Shown here piece by piece: positions 35,757 to 48,942 of a stretch of DNA of 64,000 nt. Each line of letters starts with the position of its first letter. Positions within the stretch are counted from its first letter, which is position 1. Below the pieces are notes generated by a model. The model had not been told where the DNA came from. It did not search any database and was given only the letters and a program-made list of their open reading frames with translations. The position numbers and the translations under genes were made by a program. This DNA comes from Nymphaea colorata. Lineage: Eukaryota; Streptophyta; Magnoliopsida; Nymphaeales; Nymphaeaceae. The DNA lies in contig NC_045148.1 in the NCBI RefSeq assembly GCF_008831285.2, positions 16,036,802 through 16,100,801 on the forward strand, written 5' to 3'.

Positions 35757-37981
35757 TTTTATATGTGTATGTAATATAGAATCGATTGGTGGTGGGATCA
35801 GGTCAACTTGCACAAGTAGGCAACCGAGTTGATTGTTTGTCCCCAAAAACGCTCGATTCCAATAACGAGGGGGCAGATTTTTTGTGCCGCTAAACCATAG
35901 TAGGCCCGGCGGAGCTGGTGGCAGGGTTGGCAACTGCCGCAGTCCTTGCCGCTGGCCCCGCACGGCATTGGGTTGGCCTGTGGCAACTGGCGTCTCTCTG
36001 TTCTCTGGCTCTGTTTGGCTCGTGGGCCTCCTTCCATTTGAAGGCATTCGGGAAGAATCTTGCATAATCGGCTGCAACGCTGCTGACCATGCACATCGTA
36101 TATATATGCCAATCTCCATTAGTCCTTATCTTGTACATATTTCCATTTCTTATCAATTTCTTCAGCTTTAAAATTTTTCCGTGGATACAGATTTCGGCTT
36201 CATCAACCTGAAAATATTGGTTTCTGATGCTCAAAAAGAAATGTAGATACCCAAGTTTGGCTTCGCGACAAGAGATTTCAGGCCCCGAACTCTCCAATCA
36301 ACTTGTTGACGCTGACAAGTCTTACCTGCTAGACGGGTAAAGCCATTAGCATTTAGCCATCTTTTGGCAGCTTGTAGAATCATGATAATGAAACTGAACC
36401 CTCAATGCTGAAAAATATTGGTGATCGGAGTGAGGAAAGAAAGAGCAGCCCAGTTTCCGTCGGGGTTCTTCTCTCTCAGTTCATGTAATATGTTACAAGT
36501 GCAGAGCTATTATAAAGTTACAACACAGTCGTTTTTGTTGTTTGAGTTTTCTTTCGACGTTATTCTCACAAGCCCTTGTGGTCTGCACTCACCCTCAATC
36601 TGTCCCCACACCCACCAAAAAAATAGGAGAAAACAGTTCAAACCACAAGATTCTTTTTGTTCTTCCCCTTTCCCCTTTGGCGTGGGAAACTTTTATCTTG
36701 CTTTGAAAAGTGAAAGTAAAAGACTCCCTCCTGTCTTATTTTAACGGTCGCCACATTTAAGATTTGAAGTAGCAACTAGCTGCTACTCCCTGTTGAGGGC
36801 ACCCAATGGTTTTCATCATAATGTTATGCTGAGGGCTCCCACACGTTTTCATCATAATGTTATTTGAATTTATGCAGTTCTTCTTGTATTTCTTGGTGAG
36901 AGAGAAGTTAACGATAGAAACAATATACCCTTCAACTTAATACAATACCCAACTACTTAAAACATAGAAAGATAGCACCCATATGAATCAAACTAGTGAT
37001 CTGCCTCTTTAGAGGTTCATAGTTTGTATACTATGCCCTCGCCCTTCCTTGAGACAAGCTCTTGTTGTACTTAAAAGAACATAGAGAAACTGTCAATGAA
37101 AGGATAGGACCACAGACGCAGTGCTTTCCTGTTGTCCATCATTTCTCCCATCCTTCTCAAGCTTTGGATCACAAAGGATGCTGAATCGACCACCATTTGA
37201 ACAACTTTACCAACAATGGGATCTCAAATGTAAGCCTACTTCTTCCAATGACCTCGTTTATGCAGTAAAACAAATCTAGATCTGCAAATTATATACATTA
37301 GTATTTACACACTAATATTCTGAAGTATTTTTCCCCGCAATATTTTCTGAAACTTTATGCATTCTAAATCACAAAAAGCTCCCAGCTGAAGTGGGGAATC
37401 TCGCTTTCTCGAAAATGTATGTGCTTTGGAAGCGTGGAACGCCCCTCTTTCTCTTTCCGAAAAGGAGAGGAACTTGAAGAAAGTCGCACGAAACTCGTTT
37501 CTTATGCAACGTGAGCCTTGCTTCTCCGTCATTTCCCTATTACTTGCTTTTGGATTCTTTGTGGCTTGTGTCGATGTTTTCGACTACTATTAAACTCCTT
37601 TGCTTACGTGTGTGCTTGTGTATGTGTATTGTTGTACCTACTTTTTTTTGTATTCTACTCAACTATGTCTTTACTGTTTTTATTTGGTTCATCTTGATCT
37701 CCACTTTACTTTCTCGCTTTCACTGCTGATTACCCGAGAATCGCTCGGTAAACCTCTTCTCACGGCTTCATTCAGTAAATAATCGATTAGCAGAAGAGAA
37801 TAAATGCAACGAATTTGCTCATCAAACTCCAAATCGGTGGGGCCGCTGGATTCACGTCGCCTTATGGCGTCAATGATATCTCCGAGAGTACATTTCAAGT
37901 AATTAGCAATACAATAATACTCTTGAAGGTTGTTGGTGTATAGAACTTGATTAATACTAAACACTTATATGTAATAAATAC

Positions 37982-38374
37982 TGTGGGGAATCGTAGGAGG
38001 CAGTGACCCCCTACCCGTAAGGTTGGGGGTTCGGAGGCATTAACCCCCAATAGGATTTTTTCTTTTATAAGAGAATTTATGTCATTTTGTACAAATGCAA
38101 TTTTCGCCCTAATCCTTATGTTGAGAGGAGGGCCGTAGTTTTTTTTTTCAGTCTTCTCTGAAAGTGTCAGTGTTCTTATGTTGAGAGGAGGGCCGTAGTT
38201 TTTTTGTTTTCAGTCTTTTTTTAGAGTGTCTGTGTTTTATCTGTGAGTGAATAGTAAAAGATTTATGCGACCGTGGATGTAGGAGATTTTTACTTCGAAC
38301 CATGTAAATATTTCCTTGTTGTTTCTAACCCCTTCTTGAGAGTTGGAGAAAATAGTTTCGTATTGTTCCTAACA
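37982..38374 (+). mobile_element. Possible solo LTR
   Basis: The block begins TGTGGGGAATCG and ends TTCCTAACA. It contains a TATA-type box (TTTTATAAGAG, near 38062-38072), and in this strand it has the G-rich start and T-rich body common in copia LTRs. The flanking five bases do not match as a target duplication (AATAC and AAGGT), and no primer site follows, so it is tentative. Inside it lies a 60-base tandem duplication. Confidence 0.35.
38115..38236 (+). repeat. 60-bp direct tandem duplication
   Basis: CTTATGTTGAGAGGAGGGCC and the following GTAGTTTTTT and CAGTCTT blocks occur at 38115 and again at 38175, a period of 60 bases. The copies differ mainly in the length of the T run and a few bases. 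The repeat lies inside the possible LTR, where small tandem duplications are common. Confidence 0.85.
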
Positions 38375-39130
38375 AAGGTGTGACCATTGCTTCTTATGTC
38401 TAATTACTCCATCTAAAAAGACTTAACCTTCCAAAACTATGGACTCAAGAAACTGGAAAACCAAAGGGTGAAGGTAACTTGCTCTCCAAGGCAGCTTGCT
38501 GGTAATCTGCCATAACCATTTTGCTTGCCATCTCTCAGTCATTTTCATATATATTTTTAAGGGTCCAAAGTTAGATTGCTGTGCATTAATGCTCCTTCTG
38601 ACCAGGAGCCACATGCAATTGGCTCACCTCCTGTTGTTCCATTAGTCGTGATTGGAGGAGCTGTCTTTCGAGCTCGGGGGATATGGAGTGTGGTTTTGGC
38701 AGGAGGTTGGCCCCATAGAATAGAATGGACAGCATGATCCTCTGACTCGAGTCAGAGTCCTCCCTCCCCCCTTCAGACTTAAGATGGGATCAGGTTCAGT
38801 GCCATCAAACCAGGCGCGTGGAACCCACCTAACCTTGCAGACGGTGTGGGCACGTGCCAGGGGGCTCGGAAACCATGTGACGGTATGGGGGCAGGTGAAG
38901 AAGAGGAGCAATAGCTGATGGCGTTTGGTGAAAAAAGCACCCAGATGAGATCTACCAAGCACCTGCTAGGCTGTGCCTACAACTCAGCCAGATTGGCTCT
39001 CAGTTGGCACCAAAAGTCGATCCAGGGATGGACCCCCCACATTTCCTTCTGTGGGGTAGTGGTTTCAAGGTGAGAAGGAACCAAGGAAAGGCCTACATGG
39101 ACACAGACGCAAACACGGACACGACTCAAC

Positions 39131-39160
39131 TAGACTCGGCTCGACTCGACTCGACTCGAT
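39131..39160. repeat. Short (CTCGA)n repeat
   Basis: Variants of ACTCG / GACTCGACTCG repeat five to six times. This is a small pentanucleotide microsatellite. Confidence 0.8.
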
Positions 39161-42100
39161 TAACCTTAACCAAAATAAATGAACTGTTCTTCTGCCGAGT
39201 CTATTTGGTTGGCTTTTTTGTCTTTTAGGGACATGTTATTTGGATCTCTAACCATGAAGCTTGTTTTTCTTCATAAAATCTATTGGGTTCGGTGAACTTG
39301 GTTTTGGGTTTGCACAAGGTTATTGTCGGGTAGTTGTGATATTGGGGTTTGGACTATCAGGCGGGAGGTCAGTCGACACGAAGAGGAGGGAGTGACTGTC
39401 AGATTTGGTTCTTTCGCGTCTTAAGCTAGAGGGCCTACGTTCAAAGTGCGGTTCATGTCATCGGATGTGACAATCGCGAGAAAACGATAATGCATCACAG
39501 CAGTCGCAAGGTTTTCTGTCCTTCGGATAACTTTTGGCTTGCTTGGAAGATCCAACAAATGATCAGGTCTCCTCATCAGGAATGTGATGAATGATGGTTC
39601 TTTCTTGTATGCATTTTTGGCCATGGTTGCTGTGCAAACTTTGTTGTCATTTGTCGCAGTAGCTAGTTATCCGGAATCGTGGAATTCCATGTTTCTTAAA
39701 CTTTACGGGTGTTCGCCTTTCCCCTGCGCGAAATCAGAGATCGATTACCAGCTCCCGAGCTTTCCTTACTCGGGATCACTATTGGAAATTCATCAAGTCA
39801 TAAAAACGGAAGTCTTTTCCATGAAGCACTTGCTGCTTCTTCTATTCTGTCTCATGACCATTTGCCGAGTTTTCTGAGTACTTGCCGGGCCACAATTAGG
39901 CTCTAATATTTGGGCTTAGATAGATCCATTTGCCAACTTGGGTCGAGATAATCTGCAATTCCTTATGCCTGGCAGGTTCATGAACGTATTACTCTGCATG
40001 TTCTTGAATGGTTCAATTGATCTGCTCCCCTGTACTACCAAGTTGAACATGAGGCAGACCAAGCATGTGCAGTAGAAAGCTACTGGCAGATTAGAGAAAA
40101 CAGTCATCTTTCTTAAAGAAATCCAAAGCAACGAACTGCGTCCGTTCCACAAGAAATTTGTAAAACCCCCATTAGGAAAGAAGGCCTTCATGTTAATGAA
40201 GAAGAAATTTAAAAAAGCAAATGGGGATCATCAAGAGGGCTGTCCAAGAATGAAAAGAACAGTGGTAGCAAGACATTGCTTGGTCTGAACTGGGAAATTA
40301 ATACTGCTGCTTCTTCAGCCAAAGTGTCCAGGCTGTGTTGTACATAGAGTTGGTCATGTAAATGAAAATGACAACTACAATGGTGCAACTGAATGCCATG
40401 CATCTCAGACCTATGCGTTGCATCTGGCAAATGCACCATGCCCAGATTCAAGGAGAAAACAATGACACAATTCTGGTTTTCTTATCGCATTGGAGATTCA
40501 TGTACCTTCACGCCATCAGGACAGTGATAGGATAAATATTTATTTACACATGCAGCTTAAAACTGATGAAGCAATCAAACAAGAGAAGGGTTCCCTCCCT
40601 CGAGGAAAAAGATCACCTACTTCCAATTTCTTCTGTTAGGCTTTCTCTGCCTTCCTCCACATTTTCCTTATACACAGAAGAAAGGACATTTATGCAAAGT
40701 AGGGATGTCAATCAGGGGGGATGTCAACTGTTCAGATGCTGTTTCATAATCTTTTCTAATTTAAAATACAGTTAGTCAGATTAAACAGGAAAAAGCCAAA
40801 TTTGATGCGACATTCCTACCAAACTTGATAAGAGTACTAAGCCAAATTCTAGTAATTCGATTTGATTAATCTCGTGACAGGATTTTCTCACTGAATTCAG
40901 ATTACACGACTAAATTCAAGCCCAGTTCTCTATTTTGTACCTTCAAATCCAAATTCAACCCAACTTTGATCAAACAAACCCCACCTGCAGGAAATAGTAG
41001 TATTTGCTCTGTATCAAGATCCGATCTGTTTATGTCCATGCGAGGATTGGACTTTTCAATGTGTTCTGCATACTACTGAGCTTGGGGCACTTTGATTATA
41101 AGCAGAGACGAACTTCAAGCCCTTCCATAATAAACCTGGAAATAGAGACAGGAATTTACTTAATTTGACTTTCTTCATTGGCGATAGTTAGTCTGTATAG
41201 GCCACAGGATTAAGGCCTTCCAATCACCAACTACACAATGTTAATGGTTAGTACAGCCCTTGACAATCACATTACTTTGGTTCTTTAATTGGGATTAGGA
41301 TTTATCAAAATACAGAACTGTCGACGAAAAATTATCATCGGAAGTGGACAAATCTCCTTCTGTTTTTCCAATAATTTTGCAGATTTAGATGTGGACCCCA
41401 ATGTACTGGATTCAACATGATCCGCGTTCTAGCTGCTACTTCTTACAACTCAATGAGCTGATGTTGAGTGAGTATAATTATTTATAGGTTACTGATTGAA
41501 CTGGCTAACTGGTCATCCTGATCATCTCGAAAGTTCAGAAAATGGGTGCGAAAGCTTTCCACCAAGTAGAGATAATTGAAAGACAGATGCATGAGACAAA
41601 AAATCATATGGGCAGCTAGGAATCTACAAGAAAGTTAACCAGGAGGACAAGGCCGCAGAATCCAATATTTCTGCAACTTGACAGACTTATCCACACTTGA
41701 AACTGTGGCTACATTCACGTATTCTGGATGCTTTAGCAATTTGGACGACCCAACGACCTCCTATTTTTTTGCTTTTCCTTTGTCTTTTTCCTTTTCCTCA
41801 GATCCTGATTTTAGGGACAAGCATGACTTGAATTAGGTAGATTTTATCAGTTGATGCCAAAAGAAGTTCCGGGTACTGAAGTATTCTCTTCCTTTTCTTT
41901 TAAATTGAAGGTTTTAAGTTCAACCCTCTTGCGGATTGGATGTAGCCATTTTTTAGCATTAAAAAAGTGATAATGGATGGATCCGTCTGAACTACAGTAA
42001 GAGCCCAAAAGAATACCAACAGTTTGCTGAACTTCTTGTATTTTCTTAAGCCTTTGTTCCTAACCCCTTTGGCTTCATTATGACGACGAAGAGATAACTT

Positions 42101-44923
42101 GTATTATAGAAAAGCAAAACTTGTTAATCAAGGGCAGGGGAACGTGTGGACCCTTCCCATATGCAAGGCTTGAGTCCGCCATCGCCAGCCGGAGATGGAG
42201 GGCCAAAGAAACGGAAGGAAATCCAAAATTCTTCAGGATCAGTTAAAAAAGTAAAGAAGAGAAGCATGCCCATTGTTTCCTTCAATTGGGGATAAAAATG
42301 TAGATGGGAAAATGTCGGAGCTGGGTTTTGCTTGTTGGTTTTGTCCTTCTCAGGGCTTCACAGTCTGATACAGCTATCCCGAACCGCCCAACCCCACAGT
42401 TTTTCTCTTCCTCCCGGCGATCTCGGCCCATCAATCGTTTAGGTTGGGAGGATCACAGACAGCCACCAATTTGGAGAAACAAACAGGAGAAGGGCGAGCC
42501 ACACGGGGCACATCAGATCTAGAGACTACTAGCTTCGACTAATCAGATATCGCTTAACGAAGCTCGTATTTCAATACAAAATCAGATATTTTATATGCAC
42601 CAGAGTTCGGATATCCAGCAAGCCCTGTGGAAGAATTCTTTCCCCGAACGCAAGCTTTACTTCTTATCCGAATTCCTTTTTTTTTTTTCGCTTTTTCCAT
42701 CTCCACCAAATTGAATTCGAGTTTGAATATCATCAAATAATATGGAAACCATAGACGGCTACAAAGCCGAGGCTTTACTTTCCAACAGACCACAGCCACT
42801 GTTTTGGAAGAAAAAGAAAGAAGATAAGCGGTCATCTGGCATCACGAAAGGCTGCAGGCCACGTTTCCTTCCTCCCTTAAGATTCCCCACCGCCTCGACC
42901 CACTGTCCACAGTAAAAGCTTGGGTCCCCATCTGCCGTCATCGGCCGCTGCACCGGCCAATGAAACTCGATCCCCCATTTATATGCTACGCACCACCATC
43001 TTGGCACCAGGTTGGGTCTTTTTAGCCGTTGGGTTCTTGAAACTGTATGAATTTTAATTCACAAGTTCAAATTCTACAGGCGCCATCTTCCTTATAACTT
43101 TGTGTTTTTGTGACATAAAGAAGTACAATTAATGACAACAGTTCACTGTGTCTGATGACCATCTTCTATTGTGAAATCAGTCGGGGTCCATTAAAGGTTA
43201 TGTGTATCATAAGAATTTTCGCAAATAAATATAGGATCGTATTTATCCATTATACATCACAAAAATCTTCATCAATAACTGGATTCCTTGCTGTCGGAAA
43301 AAGAGAAATTGGCTGAACTAAATACAATTGGAATCAACTTTATTCGAAAAGGATTGTCTAAGAATCAGAGAAATATTAAAAGTAATAAAACAATTGAAAG
43401 AGAAAGGAAAGATTGCTTAAGTTAAAAAAAAAATAAAAGTAAATAGCGTACAAGAGTTCAACATTAACAGGATTAACGAACCATAACGTAGTTGAAGAAA
43501 CCAGTGCTGAGACCTGAATTCGCCTCTGAAGAACACAAAGGATGGAGTTCTGCGGAAATACAGATCACTATGCATGTCCAAATTTCAGGAATAAGCCTAT
43601 ATCATGTATGTTCGGTAGCAAATTAACTGGACAAGATCGAACCAGTGAAGAATGAGAAACTTCCAAACCGCTTGAAGATTGGTGTACACCAAATAGGATT
43701 AACATGAGCAAAAATTTTAAGTTTAATTAGTCTGATCACATTTTTTGTCCGTCTTAGTGATGGTCATGGAATATGCTGGATTTTTCCCGACCAATAGATA
43801 TCAATCCGGTTCCAAATGCTGTGGCTTCATCAGGCAATAGTAATCTGACTAAATAAACTGATGATTATTTGGCTTTCCCGTTCTTCCCAGAGTCGCAGGG
43901 GTTTCTGCTTCTGGATTATTTGAGCCTGATCACAAGTAACTATATTCACATAGGTGTCACGTTTTCTGCTCTTGAATTGGATTCCAATTTTGATGCCTAT
44001 CTGCCAACACCCAAATCGTCGGATGTGGACATTGTGACGTACCTCTAGCCCGAAATCTTAATTTTTTAATCCTAACTCCAATTGTTGTAAGCCAAGTATA
44101 TTGCTCTCTCTATCAATGGATTGCCACCTGGTTTTCCAGTTCCTTATTGCTGGCAACTTGATGTGACAAACTACGATCGCCATTCCTATAAGAGAAGATT
44201 ACACTCAAGAATGAAGGCGATTCATCGATCGTCATTTAACCAACGATGAATTAAATCCTACCAAATCTCGATATGCACTTGTGAGATTGAGCACATGCTG
44301 GATTATGCATTTTTGGTATCTAACAAAATGCGAGCCTGCACCAAAAAGTGAACTCTACTTAATACCTAGCCAAATGCACTTCATTATGCATGTGGGTCTA
44401 GGTGAAAAGTGGGCAATATATGGTACAAAGTTGGTGCATGGGAGAATATCAAAAAGTGAATAGGCTCATTGAAAGAACTTCAAGACATAAGAATCAAAGT
44501 TAGGATCAGGCAAATAAAATTTGCCGGTATTGAATAGCAGAATCAACGACCGCAGTTTCGTGCACTTGGTGGGAACATTGATAGCATAGATGTGCATTGA
44601 ATCTGACATACGCGGCTTGACAAGATTCAAGAAGAAATGCAATGAACAACCCGGTTCTCATTTTCCAGCAGTAATTGATGCAACTTTTACTTGACATGGA
44701 CGGCATACAGGACCCCTACGATAGCTTGAAGCCAGAGCTGAACCTGGTGACGCCGGAGTGCTCAATTGCGCCTTGATTGTAAGTTTTGACCAAGATATAC
44801 TCTGCTATGTTTAGTAATCAAATTCCATGAATGCGAACAGTTTAATAGTTAATCATTGTTCTAGTTTTGAATTGCCCACAAACCTATTTGACCTCCAGCT
44901 GAAGGATACCCAGTTCTGCTGGC

Positions 44924-44943
44924 TATATATATATATATATATA
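44924..44943. repeat. (TA)n microsatellite
   Basis: About ten TA units in spacer DNA. Confidence 0.9.
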
Positions 44944-46120
44944 ATTGACTGCCAATTAACCAAAATTTGATCTCAAGCTAAAGAATTAGTACGTATCTAG
45001 TTACTGCTTATCTATTTTTATGAAAATCTAGCGGTCCAGACTTTGTAGTACCATATATGGAACATGGAATACACCTCGTAATTTATTATCTTGCGAAATA
45101 AATTATTTCTAAAGCGCAAAGTTTTGTCTTTCAATTGTGAATAATTCGGCATGATTGTCCCTCAATGGCCACTGCGCTGCCGTCGCATGATTCTCGTTTC
45201 CACTACTTCACTCAAAGGGGAAGGAAAAACTTTCCTGCTTTTCGCTTGGTGGTTCAGAGGCAGATACAGCGCTCTAGGGGGATGTAGCTAGGGATCTAAA
45301 AGAAGAGGAAGGTGGGGAAACTGCAATGCAAGTGCATGCTTTCGAATATTTTGGTGAGACGTCAAAACAAAAGGACGGGAAGCCCACAGAATTCAAGGTA
45401 TAAGCGAGTCGTCCGGATCTTCAAAGCTTCAAGTTTCCATTATGCTTTCACGTCATTGACCCATCTTTAGATGACCTAGTTACCTCCCACTTTCGACCGC
45501 TAGTCAAAGTAAAATTCACCGTCTTTGCAAGATATTGACAAACTTGTGGCTGATCACGGACAGTTTCATCAGTCGTATGGCTTTTGATGGTATAAGGAAA
45601 AGAGAGGAAGTCGGAATGCTTTTCGAATCGCCAGTGCCATTTGCACATGAAAATAACAGCGAGTTTAGGTGAGCATCACTGCTTTCCTAATGCACTGCAT
45701 GTCGTGACAAGCGGCGGCGTAAGGGGCCGCTGTCCAAATCCAATCCGAATCTGCCTTTTATTGTAAGTTTACGTGGAATCCGTTTTTTAAACATACAACT
45801 GAATGTGAATTTCATTATGGTAGATTAAGAATGGAGTACATACGGATATTAGATAATAGGATATTTATTTAAATCTGACTTTAGTTTCAGTCATATATTT
45901 ATTTAAAACTGAATTCGTCATACCTGCTCTCACACTTGATCATGGGGTCCGGTCATAGAATCATGCCCCTTCCTTCATAATAATCAGTAATCTCTTCACC
46001 TGTTGATTTTGTAGATACAATGCTGCTTTTTCAAATGAACTCAAGTTAAAGTGGAATTCATAAGATTACGTGGAATTAGTCGAGTCGAGTTTGAGTTAAA
46101 AAATGAACTCGACAACGTAA

Positions 46121-46252
46121 ACGAGTCGAGCACGAGTTAAGTGGGCTCGGTTCCATAAACTTGGAGTCGTGCTCGAGTTAAGTGGGCTCGGTTCCGTAAA
46201 CTCAGAGTCGAGCTCAAGTTAAATGGGCTCGGTTCCATAAACTCGGTTAAGC
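46121..46252. repeat. 41-bp tandem repeat, three copies
   Basis: GGGCTCGGTTCC recurs at 46143, 46184 and 46225, exactly 41 bases apart, followed each time by a TAAACT block and by variants of GAGTCGAGCTCAAGTTAA. Similar GAGCTCGAG-rich sequence continues at about 46430-46600 without a regular period, which suggests an older and larger repeat field. Confidence 0.9.
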
Positions 46253-48737
46253 TCAAGAAAGAAAAATATATAAAATAAGTCTCATAAAATTATCAAAAGA
46301 AATTGGATTGCTCAAATAGGTATACATGTGACTTTTACACTGGAGGTTCCATGTTCAAAGCCTATATGCTGCCGCCTCTTCCTTTAAAAAAAATAATTTT
46401 TCAATGAAATGTTCGGTTCCGCTCAAGCCAATCTTCAGCTTGAGCTTAATCGAGTTCGAATCAAGCCGTCTTCGAATTTTAGGAACTTGAGACGAGCTCA
46501 AGTTAATGAAATCGAACTCGAGTCGAGCTCGAGCCAAGTTCAAGTTTCTTTCAAGACACACGAGCCAAGTTGGAGCTGGTTCAACTCAGCTTGATGTCGC
46601 TCATGAACAGCCCTACGACTGATTGCTTCACTCCGATCTTATGTCAAAATCTTTGAATTCTGTTATCCATGGATTAATTTTCAGAATCTAGATCATAGTT
46701 TACTAGATTTTGAGTGTTGGTCTAAGCACCTGTCACAAGACATTAGCAAAACTATGCCACTCATGTCCATAGATTTTAAGGAGACGTTCGATTGCCCAGA
46801 ATCCTAGATCCAAGGGTTTGATTTGAGATCGGGTCTGCCGTGAATCCTCCAATAAATTACCGATTTGGACAATGGATTTATAGTTCAAAGGGGGAGATCT
46901 GACTTGGGTATACAAATTCGTAATATAATTTACGGATTTTCCGATTCTTCTTGAAAATCAAAGACCTGACATGTTGAAAAATGAAGATCCCAAAATCTCA
47001 GGTCCCCTTGGATTTAGATCCAGAGAAGGAACGCCCCCAAGATCGTCGGTTATCTCAAAGGCACCGTCTGGAATTCAAGAAACTTAAATTTTCAGGAGGC
47101 ATTCACTAGAGTGCGTTGCTTATTCGACGGCCGATTAAGCACGCATGCAAATGCTCTATATTTTGGCCATAAAAAAAAAAAGCACATTTAAGCATTTTAC
47201 AAAAAAGTTACTTTCTAATTTTCTTTTTTTCCTTATAGAAGGAGCTTTCCTTTCTATGTACCGGGGTATTCTGGTCATTTCATGCCTTGAACATGTAATG
47301 GCCCCAGTATAGAACCTCCTTGGGTGCATTCATGTTTTAGACATATGCACCAAAGGGATTTGGAGGCATCTTATACATTTCTAGAAAAAGGGGCATTTTG
47401 AGGGTTTCATCTTTTTCACTCTCCATCTTCATTGGGGTTTCTCATTTGACAGATCAAGGGCAGTCTGGTCATTTCTCACTTAGCAGAAATAAAGCAAAGG
47501 GTTTTGATGGCACTTTTGACTAAGAACAAACAGGTTTGATCTCCCATTAACTGATCTTACATGTTTGAGCAGGTAATGACTGCACAGCTATTGTGTGGAC
47601 ATTCTTAGTATAAAAAGTTGCCTTACAGTAGTGTACAAGGACTCCCAAAACAATTTTATGTATGCACATAAATGGCTGAATGGATGAAAAGTTGATTGGA
47701 CCTTGAAGCAGTCTTGCTCAATTAACCTCTATAAGCCACTTCTCTCGGTTGAAAAAAATTTCAAAAACTCTGGATCGTTCACTACTTGCTAGCAACTTTT
47801 CCTCTTACGAGTTAACATCTTCTCCTGGCTTCTGTTAAATTGGAATCTGAAAGCACAAAAGGAAAAATACCATCTTTATGTTGTATGAATTCAGCAAGCT
47901 GGAGACATTATAGCTGGAAAACAAAGCTCTCCATTGTTTGGGCCAACATATACAACTAGCAAGAAGGTTATCTTCAGGAGTTATCTTTTGATCTCACCGG
48001 ATTTGCTCAACCAAATGTGTGGATGTGGTTTCAACTACTTATGAACTGCAGAAATATAGATGTGAATTAAACAAGGATGATATCCAGGGTAGAAAACGAG
48101 CATATATTCATAAACATCATTAAGAACAAGTACAATGTTGAAAGCATAGGTTCCCAACTGAGGTGGCTTGACCATACACGATTGTTTTTCTAAGGCTCAA
48201 CATTTGGATTCCTTGATTATGAATATGTAAATATGTTAGATGATTTAACAGTCAGTGGCAACTCAAGTCTGTAAATATCTAGGCTAAAAAATCATATTGT
48301 TCATAGAAAGGAACATAATTAAGTATGCATTCCCAGCAAATGAACCATATATCTAGCGAGGTTGCTAATGGTACGACAGTATAAGAAAATTACTCATGTA
48401 AAACGATGCCGGACATTTGACTAAAGGAGACCTTACCTGAAGGTTAAAAAGTTCATCATTCGGTAAGAAAGCTGGAGAAATCCTTTCTTTTGATACTGAT
48501 AAATCTAGAGAAGAACGACAAATTTTTAGCAGAGCTGCATCCCCAAGGCTGTACCTGCAGACCATCCAAATGCTTGAACCTAAAACAAGTACAATCTCAA
48601 ACAAGAACAAGAAAGATCACTAAAAGCAAAAGCAAGTCGAACAAAAGTTCATCAAGGATTGAGAAAGAAGAAGCAACAGATCTAAGATGAGATGAAGAAA
48701 GGAAGGGAAGAAGGGGGGGGGAGACAGTAGACCAAAT

Positions 48738-48942
48738 GAGGTCAGGGGGAGCTCCCTTCAGTCCAACCGGTGGACGATGAAAGCGGAGGAGAAAGCTCCC
48801 GCACCATGCACCTTGCCATGCTCAGAACAGCATGCCGTCCATGCCCATTCCCTCCAAGAGCTTGACCAAACGCATGGGACGGAAGCTCTAGCCGCCTCTC
48901 CGCTCCCTAGATTGGACTGAATGGGGCTCCCCGTTCGCCTGC
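48738..48942 (-). ncRNA. MIR319: MIR319 precursor hairpin
   Basis: The minus strand contains TTGGACTGAAGGGAGCTCCC (positions 48766 to 48747), identical to the first 20 bases of canonical plant miR319. About 145 bases upstream on the same strand, the segment at 48932-48912 (GGGGAGCCCCATTCAGTCCA) pairs with it along its length with two mismatches. The mature sequence therefore lies in the 3' arm of a fold-back of about 200 bases, as in known MIR319 genes. The long loop is itself paired: GCGGAGGAG at 48783-48791 faces CCTCTCCGC near 48895-48903, and an AAGCTCC / GGAAGCTC pair follows. MIR159/319 precursors are known for such long stems, cut from loop to base. miR319 targets TCP transcription factors that control leaf growth and senescence, and some MYB genes. 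Strand choice rests on the exact mature sequence; the plus strand would give a variant with two changes. Confidence 0.93.
48747..48766 (-). ncRNA. Mature miR319
   Basis: Twenty bases identical to conserved miR319. A 21-base product would end in C (…CTCCCC) rather than the U of Arabidopsis miR319a. It is on the 3' arm of the hairpin. Confidence 0.93.

Larger units (their letters stand above)
31976..48737. other. Long intergenic spacer with decayed repeats
   Basis: No intact gene recognised over almost 17 kb. It includes microsatellites at 33457-33484, 35691-35756, 39131-39160 and 44924-44943, a possible LTR at 37982-38374, a 41-bp tandem repeat near 46.1 kb, and old AT-rich repeats such as the GGATGTTAACGGATCTGATT-type stretch at 35215-35340. 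Longer open frames at 32944-33411, 33041-33589 and 35679-36297 carry no recognisable domain. Confidence 0.45.
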
